Assembly: GCA_902782875.1 (NCBI GenBank)
Contig: CACZPE010000091.1
Location: forward strand, 1-5,037
Direction: 5' to 3'
Source of the DNA: an uncultured Ruminococcus sp.
GTDB lineage: Bacteria; Bacillota_A; Clostridia; Oscillospirales; Ruminococcaceae
Length of the DNA stretch: 5,037 nt
Under the pieces are notes generated by a model, which worked only from the letters and a program-made list of their open reading frames with translations, did no database searches and was not told the origin of the DNA. The translations under genes were made by a program, and so were the position numbers. Positions 1-4,172 of the stretch are shown one piece after another (position 1 is the first letter of the stretch; every line of letters starts with the position of its first letter).

Positions 1-187
1 AAAACCATAACACAAATAAAAGTTACCGGGCCGCAAATACAGCCATCCTCATAAAATAAATCAACGACCTAACTGCAGGCTTTGCCTGCCGAAAGTGAAA
101 ACCATAACACAAATAAAAGTTACCGGGCCGCAAATATAACCATCCCCGATAAATATATCAACGACCTAACTGCCGGCTTTGCCGGTT
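1..187. repeat. Two tandem copies of a ~97-bp intergenic repeat, each ending in a hairpin
   Basis: The sequence beginning AAAACCATAACACAAATAAA at base 1 starts again at base 98, an exact 97-bp offset without gaps. The first 39 bases of the two copies are identical. The middle then differs at scattered positions, and the block ATCAACGACCTAACTG is shared. Copy 1 ends in GCAGGC-TTT-GCCTGC (75-89) and copy 2 in GCCGGC-TTT-GCCGGT (172-186). The A:T pair of the first stem (77/87) becomes C:G in the second (174/184), so pairing is preserved. Copy 1 begins at the window edge, so more copies may lie upstream. The 97-bp period is not a multiple of three, and reading frames across it are not conserved, so it is not coding. 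It resembles dispersed intergenic repeats of Ruminococcaceae genomes, but that is recollection and was not checked here. Confidence 0.85.
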
Positions 188-189
188 TT
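172..189 (+). terminator. GC hairpin with short T-run at the end of repeat copy 2 (possible weak terminator)
   Basis: CCGGC (173-177) pairs with GCCGG (181-185) around a TTT loop, with an added G-T wobble pair at 172/186. TTTT (186-189) follows. The stem is short and the T-run is only four long, so termination of an upstream plus-strand transcript is possible but weak. The last two Ts are also the first bases of the next gene's -35 element. The equivalent hairpin in copy 1 (75-89) has no T-run, which argues that termination is not the repeat's general function. Confidence 0.4.
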
Positions 190-216
190 GACATTTTGGG
201 TATTTTATAGTATAAT
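188..216 (+). promoter_or_regulatory. Perfect consensus SigA promoter of the HAD gene
   Basis: TTGACA (188-193) and TATAAT (211-216) both match the consensus exactly and are separated by the optimal 17 bases. Transcription should start near 222-224. That is only about 10 bases before the ATG at 233, so the mRNA is nearly leaderless. Confidence 0.9.
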
Positions 217-222
217 AATATG

Positions 223-228
223 GGTGAT
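223..228 (+). promoter_or_regulatory. GGTGAT ribosome binding site deciding the HAD start
   Basis: GGTGAT matches the distal part of the full Shine-Dalgarno sequence (AAGGAGGTGATC) rather than its usual GGAGG core. It sits four bases before the ATG at 233, the right register for that part of the site. It would lie at the extreme 5' end of the predicted transcript. This favours the ATG at 233 over the in-frame ATG at 227, which overlaps the site. Confidence 0.55.
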
Positions 229-232
229 GGAT

Positions 233-790
233 ATGAATATAAAACTTGCATTGTTTGATATGGACGGTACGCTCTTTGATACAAGAGAGCCGAATTTCCT
301 GTCGTATGAAAAGGCATGTGCGGAGCACGGGATAAGTATAGACAGGACTTTTTTTCTCACAGAATGCTACGGCCGCAATTACCGCGACTTTCTGCCGGAT
401 CTTGGCGTGCCAGCAGGGCTTGTGGAGGAGATACACGATAAAAAGATAGTCTATTACAATGACTATCTTGACAGGATCGCCGTGAATGAAAGACTCTTTT
501 CGCTGATAGACTGCTTCAGGAAAAGCGGTATAAAGACAGCTCTTGTAACGACCGCATCAAAGAGCAATACACTGGAGATACTGCGCGTGTTTGACCGTGC
601 GGAATGCTTTGATCTTGTGATGACACAGGCCGACTGTGAAAGACAGAAGCCTGCCCCCGACTGCTATCTTGCCGCTATGGAGCATTTCGGTGCCGCACCG
701 TCGGAAAGCGTAATTTTCGAGGATGCTGCGGTGGGCATTACAGCTGCAAAGGCAAGCGGAGCGGCAGTATACAAAGTGGAGAGTTTTTGA
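233..790 (+). CDS. HAD-family (subfamily IA) phosphatase
   Basis: This encodes a 185-residue soluble cytoplasmic hydrolase of the haloacid dehalogenase superfamily, which removes phosphate through an aspartyl-phosphate intermediate. Motif I is at the N-terminus as FDMDGTLFD: Asp9 is the expected nucleophile and Asp11 the general acid/base. Motif II is LVTTAS (Thr106). Motif III is the Lys of KPAPD (Lys139). Motif IV is FEDAAVGI (Glu163, Asp164), which binds magnesium. An alpha-helical cap fits between motifs I and II (about residues 17-90). The pattern resembles the beta-phosphoglucomutase / phosphoglycolate phosphatase branch, but the substrate cannot be read from the sequence. The length is slightly short for that branch (usually 210-230). 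The ATG at 233 is chosen because the HAD strand starts directly after it, because of the GGTGAT site, and because an upstream TTG (179) would lie inside the promoter. The gene appears monocistronic and ends opposite a convergent gene. Confidence 0.92.
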   Translation: MNIKLALFDMDGTLFDTREPNFLSYEKACAEHGISIDRTFFLTECYGRNYRDFLPDLGVPAGLVEEIHDKKIVYYNDYLDRIAVNERLFSLIDCFRKSGIKTALVTTASKSNTLEILRVFDRAECFDLVMTQADCERQKPAPDCYLAAMEHFGAAPSESVIFEDAAVGITAAKASGAAVYKVESF

Positions 791-814
791 TTTAAAAATA
801 GTATAAAAGTGATT

Positions 815-837
815 ATAATATACGCATAGTATATTAT
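815..837. repeat. AT-rich 9-bp inverted repeat between convergent genes
   Basis: ATAATATAC (815-823) and GTATATTAT (829-837) are perfect inverted copies around the 5-base spacer GCATA. The dyad lies 24 bases after the HAD stop. It is almost entirely A/T and has no T-run, so it is a poor intrinsic terminator. It could be an mRNA 3'-end structure, a protein-binding dyad or a chance product of AT-rich DNA. Confidence 0.5.
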
Positions 838-843
838 ACGCGT

Positions 844-884
844 AAAAAAACAGGGTATGCTGCAGTGATGCGGCATACCCTGTT
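844..884 (-). terminator. Strong rho-independent terminator of the minus-strand gene, possibly bidirectional
   Basis: AACAGGGTATGC (849-860) pairs without mismatch with GCATACCCTGTT (873-884), and three further pairs can close the loop. Read on the minus strand, the stem is followed by seven Ts (the A-run at 844-850). It lies 25 bases past the stop of the minus-strand gene, which is classic intrinsic terminator geometry. On the plus strand the stem is followed by CTGTTATAT, a weak U-tract, so it may also stop HAD transcripts, less efficiently. No better terminator for the HAD gene is visible. Confidence 0.9.
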
Positions 885-909
885 CTGTTATATATCAATC
901 GTGTCTTAC

Positions 910-1431
910 TTATGCGCTGATAAGATGAGAAACGAGGAATTCCATCTGAGCGTAGATCATCGGAGTGTTTGTGCTGATGCTGTAGTTGTATGCGCCGCAG
1001 GTCCATTCAGCTGTGAAGTAGCCCTGATTTGTGCCCTTGAGAAGTATGGATCTGCCGGATATGGTCTTGCGGTATACGCCGGGGAAGTTGGCGTTCATGC
1101 CCGTAGCACCTCTTGCCTTGCGGACGATAACCTGTCTGTTGCCTGATACATATACAGCCTGTGTGATGTTGGTATTGATCTGGCCGTAGTTGCCGAGGCT
1201 GAAGCTGCCGAGAACAGAGGGGAGATATATGGGCACGCCTGTAACTACTCTGGTCTGAGTTGTTCTTACGGGAGTTACTACTCTCGTGTTATAGTTTACG
1301 GGCTGACCGTACTGATTGTGCATGGGAGCATTTCTGATCGTTGCAGCGCTTGCTGCGGGTGCCATAAATGAGAATGCTGCTGCTGCGGAAAGAACGATTG
1401 CTGCTGCCTTTGATACAAATGACTTCTTCAT
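910..1431 (-). CDS. Small exported protein with DUF4367-like C-terminal region
   Basis: This encodes a 173-residue precursor with a clear Sec signal peptide. MKKSF is the charged start, residues 9-24 are an Ala-rich hydrophobic core, and an A-S-A cleavage site follows residue 29, leaving about 144 mature residues. The mature N-terminus is a Gln/Asn/Thr/Val-rich linker with two RVVT copies (50 and 61). Residues about 92-172 have the look of DUF4367 as I remember it: a VIVRKARG strand, ISGRSILLKGT, a Trp-centred strand (AEWTCGAYNYSI) and a final helix ending in LVSHLI. That domain has no enzymatic activity known to me, and it also occurs on anti-sigma-like and lipoprotein sequences. There is no transmembrane anchor or sortase motif, so the protein is probably released or wall-associated. 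One cysteine (Cys145) is exported unpaired. The ATG has a perfect AGGAGG (1440-1445) eight bases upstream. The gene is monocistronic, with its own terminator. The family assignment is moderate; the exported nature is firm. Confidence 0.85.
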   Translation of the reverse strand: MKKSFVSKAAAIVLSAAAAFSFMAPAASAATIRNAPMHNQYGQPVNYNTRVVTPVRTTQTRVVTGVPIYLPSVLGSFSLGNYGQINTNITQAVYVSGNRQVIVRKARGATGMNANFPGVYRKTISGRSILLKGTNQGYFTAEWTCGAYNYSISTNTPMIYAQMEFLVSHLISA

Positions 1432-1641
1432 GATAATTTCCTCCTGTGAGCTTTTGCTCGTTTAGTGTTTTTGTTTTTTTCGGGGTGTTTGTTCCCTTTG
1501 CTTATTTGACCGAAGGAACGAAAAAAAAGTACAAAAATAATTTTGATTTTTCGGAATTTAATTTATGTATATATCTGTAAAATTATACCTTATGTAATAT
1601 AGGCTTTTTCGCCAAAGAAATATCCTCAAAAATGTGAAAAA

Positions 1642-1652
1642 TGACTTAGTCA
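1642..1652. promoter_or_regulatory. 11-bp palindrome TGACTTAGTCA
   Basis: TGACT and AGTCA are perfect inverted arms around one central T. The site lies in the divergent spacer, about 55 bases upstream of the best minus-strand -10 candidate. It could bind a dimeric regulator. A short palindrome of this size can also arise by chance in a 400-bp spacer, so the call is tentative. Confidence 0.35.
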
Positions 1653-1690
1653 ATATACTATAGTTTATATCCCGAAATATCTGTCCTTTA

Positions 1691-1705
1691 TGTAAAACGT
1701 TTACA
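1691..1705. promoter_or_regulatory. Operator-like palindrome TGTAAAACGTTTACA
   Basis: TGTAAA and TTTACA are perfect 6-bp inverted arms around ACG. The site resembles LacI-family operators and catabolite-responsive (cre) elements, whose usual form is TGWAANCGNTNWCA. However, it is one base longer than that 14-base consensus, and only its right half fits perfectly. It lies about 57 bases upstream of the plus-strand -35 (1762), compatible with an upstream regulator. Which of the two divergent genes it would serve is unknown. Confidence 0.45.
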
Positions 1706-1761
1706 AAAAAATTGACCATAAAACATCGGATATATGTTTATAATTTCTATATGTGTACTAT

Positions 1762-1789
1762 TTGACATCCTGAATAATTATGATATAAT
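1762..1789 (+). promoter_or_regulatory. Strong promoter of the lipoprotein-queH-membrane protein unit
   Basis: TTGACA (1762-1767) is a perfect -35 and TATAAT (1784-1789) a perfect -10, separated by 16 bases. The TGA just before TATAAT also makes a textbook extended -10 (TGN-TATAAT, 1781-1789). Transcription should start near 1796-1797, giving a leader of about 41 bases. Confidence 0.9.
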
Positions 1790-1796
1790 ACAAGTA

Positions 1797-1812
1797 GACC
1801 CCTTTTCGGGTC
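1797..1812 (+). other. Small stem-loop at the predicted 5' end of the operon mRNA
   Basis: GACCC (1797-1801) pairs with GGGTC (1808-1812) around the loop CTTTTC. Given the promoter position, this stem would start at or within one base of the mRNA 5' end. Terminal stems of this type are known to slow mRNA decay. The stem is followed by no T-run, so it is not an attenuator by itself. The role is inferred from position only. Confidence 0.5.
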
Positions 1813-1824
1813 AATGGGTAGTTT

Positions 1825-1828
1825 GGAG
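1825..1828 (+). promoter_or_regulatory. GGAG ribosome binding site fixing the lipoprotein start at 1838
   Basis: GGAG lies nine bases before the ATG at 1838. The earlier in-frame ATG at 1814 directly follows the 5' hairpin and has no Shine-Dalgarno sequence. Starting at 1838 also gives a normal lipoprotein signal (MRDIK plus hydrophobic core). The upstream start would add eight residues with two acidic ones before the signal. Confidence 0.7.
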
Positions 1829-1837
1829 ATCTTGGAC

Positions 1838-3538
1838 ATGAGAGATATAAAAGTCGGTGTTGCGATCTGCGCTTGTGTGTTGCTGTGCGCAGGTCTTTCT
1901 TCCTGTGCGGCGGATACCGCCAAAAATGGTGTATATGCAGAATCTATGCCTGCGTCTGAACAGACTGAGACAGAGCCTGTGCGTTCACAGATCGTGATGG
2001 ACGATACAGCGCAGCATATTTCGGATAATGATGACACGGATATCACATCAGCGGATACATCACTATCTGATACATCATATGAGGCTGTATCATCAGATAC
2101 CGATACACAAGAGGAAACTGTCACCACAGCCCCGACAGCAGAGCAGACAGAAGCCGTATCCTCAGATACGACGGTGATATCATCGGAGTCATCACAGACT
2201 GTGCAGGATATTACCGTATCGTCTGCGCAGACATCAGCCTCCTCTGCGGTTACAAGCTCTCATCCTGTAATAGAGACCACCGTATATACAGGCGGATATG
2301 CAGAGAACGGATATGACAAGGACTTCTTCAGCAGAGATCTTTTTATCGGTGATTCAATATCAACGGGCTATTCCCTCTACGGATATCTTGATCCTGCAAA
2401 TGTCTATGCCAAGGTAGGACTAAACCCCTCCACGGTGCTGACAAAGAATGTGAATACAGTATACGGCGATATAGGCATATCCGAGATGATATCCTATTCC
2501 AGACCGAAGCGCGCATACATCATGCTCGGCTCAAACGGCATACAGTTCCTTTCAGTAAAGAATATGGTGGACAGCACAGACACCCTGGTATCACGCATAA
2601 ATGCCATATCTCCCGATACCGAGATAGTGATAGTCAGCGTGCCGCCTGTTACCACAGGGTATGACAGCACGGTAGAAGACGTGAATGTCATGCAGAAGAT
2701 AGACGAATACAACAATAGCCTTGAGGGATACTGCAGCGCAAACAGTATAATATTCTGCGATATCTCCGACGAGCTCAAGGACGATACGGGATATTTTGAT
2801 GCAGGCTATGCGGAAAAGGACGGCATGCATTTCAAGCCCGCCGCATACAAGGTCGTGCTCGGCAAGATACAGACCGAGGTCGAGAACAATACAGTTGAAA
2901 AGGCAGAGACTGCACCCGTAACGGATATTGATACATCACTTACGGATATCTCTGATACAGATATCACCGAGGAGACAGATGTATCCGATATGACGGATAT
3001 TCCCGATGAGCTCACCGAGACTGAGCCTTCTCAGACAGAGATAACATATATCACCTATGAGACGGATATTACAGTTCTCCCCGAAACGACTGTGCCCGAG
3101 GTTACAGAGGCCGTACCCGAAACTTCCGCGGAGACTGCGGTGACAAAAAACGTAAAGAAAACTGCAGAGGCAGAGACATCCGTTTCAGAGAAAAAATCTT
3201 CCCAGAGCAAAACTTCTGTAAAGTCATCCGAAAAGAAAACGGCTGAAAAGAAAACTGCCGAAAAGAATACGGCGGAGAAAAAGACTGCAGAGAAGAAAAC
3301 CGCTGAGAAAAAAACATCGGTGAAGAAATCCACAGATTCCGCAAAGAAGGATGCTGACAAGAATACCACAGGAAAGAAAACATCCGTGAAAAAGACTTCT
3401 TCAAAAACATCTTCAGACAAGAAGACCGATGCAAAAAAGACCTCCGCTAAAAAATCCGATAAGAAGACCACGTCCGGCAAAACAACAAAGTCTTCAAAGA
3501 CATCATCTGAAACAACGGTGAAGAAGGATGAAAAATGA
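1838..3538 (+). CDS. SGNH/GDSL-hydrolase lipoprotein with acidic linkers and a Lys-rich C-terminal tail
   Basis: This encodes a 566-residue lipoprotein. The signal is MRDIK followed by a hydrophobic core and lipobox LSSC, with Cys23 the expected lipidated residue. Residues 24-160 are a Ser/Thr/Asp/Glu linker (26 acidic, 2 basic by my count). The SGNH domain spans about 161-346. Block I is FIGDSIS with nucleophile Ser173, block II offers Gly194, block III is LGSNG with Asn233, and block V is DGMH with Asp328 and His331, so the catalytic set looks complete. Residues 347-438 form a second acidic linker (26 to 2). Residues 441-566 are a basic, aromatic-free tail (40 Lys, 18 Asp/Glu) containing six EKKTA-type pentads at 465-494. 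Family members are esterases, often acting on acetylated glycans; the substrate here is unknown. The enzyme should sit outside, lipid-anchored to the membrane, with the tail perhaps binding anionic wall polymers (inference). It is the first gene of a three-gene unit. Block III has Gly where many relatives have Asp (GxND). Confidence 0.88.
   Translation: MRDIKVGVAICACVLLCAGLSSCAADTAKNGVYAESMPASEQTETEPVRSQIVMDDTAQHISDNDDTDITSADTSLSDTSYEAVSSDTDTQEETVTTAPTAEQTEAVSSDTTVISSESSQTVQDITVSSAQTSASSAVTSSHPVIETTVYTGGYAENGYDKDFFSRDLFIGDSISTGYSLYGYLDPANVYAKVGLNPSTVLTKNVNTVYGDIGISEMISYSRPKRAYIMLGSNGIQFLSVKNMVDSTDTLVSRINAISPDTEIVIVSVPPVTTGYDSTVEDVNVMQKIDEYNNSLEGYCSANSIIFCDISDELKDDTGYFDAGYAEKDGMHFKPAAYKVVLGKIQTEVENNTVEKAETAPVTDIDTSLTDISDTDITEETDVSDMTDIPDELTETEPSQTEITYITYETDITVLPETTVPEVTEAVPETSAETAVTKNVKKTAEAETSVSEKKSSQSKTSVKSSEKKTAEKKTAEKNTAEKKTAEKKTAEKKTSVKKSTDSAKKDADKNTTGKKTSVKKTSSKTSSDKKTDAKKTSAKKSDKKTTSGKTTKSSKTSSETTVKKDEK
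3230..3319 (+). repeat. Six 15-bp coding repeats (EKKTA-type pentapeptides)
   Basis: Residues 465-494 of the lipoprotein read EKKTA, EKKTA, EKNTA, EKKTA, EKKTA, EKKTS. At DNA level the 15-base units differ mostly at third codon positions (GAA/GAG, AAG/AAA, GCT/GCC/GCG/GCA). The unit is therefore conserved as protein and is an old duplication rather than a fresh slippage tract. Copy-number change would keep the reading frame. Confidence 0.85.
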
Positions 3539-4172
3539 TTATCAGCAGTGGCTCGACAGAACGCTTGCAGAGCTTGACGGCAGACAGCCGAAGCTGCTTC
3601 TCCATGCGTGCTGTGCGCCCTGTTCGACATATGTGCTCGAGTATCTGTCAAAGTATATGGAGATAACGGTACTGTGTTTCAATCCGAATATCTATCCTCC
3701 CGAGGAGTTCTATAAAAGACGCAGCGAGCAGGAGAGGATCATAAACGAGATGCCGTCGGATATACCGATACATTTCATGGGCACGGAGTATCAGAGCGAA
3801 CGTTTCTATGAAGCGGTAAAGGGCGTTGAGCATACAGGCGAGAGAGGCGAAAGATGCCGCAGATGCTACCGCCTGCGCCTTGAAGAAACAGCGCGCAGGG
3901 CAAAGGAATACGGCTTTGATTATTTCACCACCACGCTGTCGATAAGCCCCCTGAAAAATGCGGAATGGCTCAACACTATAGGCGGGGAGCTTGCAGAGGA
4001 ATACGGTGTGGATTATCTCTATTCCGACTTCAAGAAAAGGGACGGATACAAACGCTCTACGGAGCTGTGCAGAAAGTACTGTATATACAGGCAGAATTAC
4101 TGTGGCTGTATCTTCTCTCTCAGGGAGAGCGAGGAACGGCAGAAAAAGAAAGAACAAGAGGTGTTGGCGTGA
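3528..4172 (+). CDS. queH: Epoxyqueuosine reductase QueH
   Basis: QueH reduces epoxyqueuosine to queuosine at position 34 of tRNAs with a GUN anticodon (Tyr, His, Asn, Asp). It is the non-orthologous substitute for QueG and acts in the cytoplasm with an iron-sulfur cluster. This 214-residue protein has the DUF208/QueH signature: LLLHACCAPCS (Cys28, Cys29, Cys32), FNPNIYPPEE, a CRRC pair (Cys110, Cys113), FTTTLSISPLKN, DFKKRDGYKRS, and the C-terminal YRQNYCGCIFS with Cys192 and Cys194. Length and start (MKNDYQQWLDRTL) fit the family, whose members often begin with a similar NYQ..LD segment. The only in-frame start is the ATG at 3528, inside the last codons of the lipoprotein gene (11-bp overlap). 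GGTGA (3517-3521) lies six bases upstream. Expression is therefore probably coupled to the lipoprotein. Other queuosine genes are not in the window. Two additional cysteines (181, 185) precede the CGC motif, where I expect Ser and Gly in most relatives. Confidence 0.95.
   Translation: MKNDYQQWLDRTLAELDGRQPKLLLHACCAPCSTYVLEYLSKYMEITVLCFNPNIYPPEEFYKRRSEQERIINEMPSDIPIHFMGTEYQSERFYEAVKGVEHTGERGERCRRCYRLRLEETARRAKEYGFDYFTTTLSISPLKNAEWLNTIGGELAEEYGVDYLYSDFKKRDGYKRSTELCRKYCIYRQNYCGCIFSLRESEERQKKKEQEVLA
4157..4163 (+). promoter_or_regulatory. AGAGGTG ribosome binding site deciding a GTG start
   Basis: AGAGGTG lies inside the end of queH. Its GAGG part ends seven bases before the GTG at 4169. It supports GTG 4169 as the true start of the membrane protein gene, rather than an upstream ATG at 3965 whose extension only reads queH in another frame. 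Confidence 0.75.

Larger units (their letters stand above)
1432..1837. other. Divergent intergenic region of about 400 bp; no gene
   Basis: This AT-rich spacer separates two divergent genes for exported proteins, and no convincing reading frame lies in it. On the minus-strand side it holds AGGAGG (1440-1445), a GAGC-TTTT-GCTC hairpin (1448-1459) right beside that site, and a larger imperfect hairpin: GTTCC 1491-1495 pairs with GGAAC 1515-1519, extended by TTTG/CGAA inside. A TATAAT read on the minus strand (1587 to 1582) is the best -10 candidate for the small exported protein. It lacks a good -35 at 17 bases (GAAAAA), and it would give a leader of about 140 bases carrying both hairpins. Two palindromes (1642-1652, 1691-1705) lie in the middle, and the strong plus-strand promoter is at the right. 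No known riboswitch was recognised. Confidence 0.6.

Noticed and set aside
1..190. CRISPR array or REP/BIME interpretation of the tandem repeat
   Set aside because: The 97-bp units are contiguous, with no short repeat and unique-spacer alternation. The hairpin is much smaller than typical REP elements and no transposase is nearby.
120..436. Minus-strand small frames over the repeat and the start of the HAD gene
   Set aside because: They cross the repeat, promoter and HAD gene in antisense, lack ribosome binding sites, and the 97-bp period breaks the frame between copies.
865..1146. Plus-strand 93-codon frame
   Set aside because: It is antisense to the exported-protein gene, starts inside the terminator stem and has no ribosome binding site.
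1712..1744. Second plus-strand promoter TTGACC ... TATAAT
   Set aside because: The spacing is 21 bases and there is no proper extended -10. The promoter at 1762-1789 is far better.
1797..1837. preQ1 riboswitch in the leader of the unit containing queH
   Set aside because: The leader is only about 41 bases. It has one 5-bp stem but lacks the C-rich loop and A-rich pseudoknot tail of class I, and it has no overlapping terminator or sequestered ribosome binding site.
1814..1837. ATG at 1814 as the lipoprotein start
   Set aside because: There is no Shine-Dalgarno sequence before it, it abuts the 5' hairpin, and it would add acidic residues ahead of the signal peptide.
3055..3651. Long minus-strand frame with a Phe/Val/Ser-rich repetitive product
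   Set aside because: It is the antisense reading of the lysine-rich repeat tail (AAG/AAA codons give Phe and Leu) and has no ribosome binding site. The plus strand is clearly coding.
3965..4168. 68-residue upstream extension of the membrane protein from an ATG at 3965
   Set aside because: The extension only translates queH out of frame. The AGAGGTG site and GTGA overlap give a natural start at 4169.
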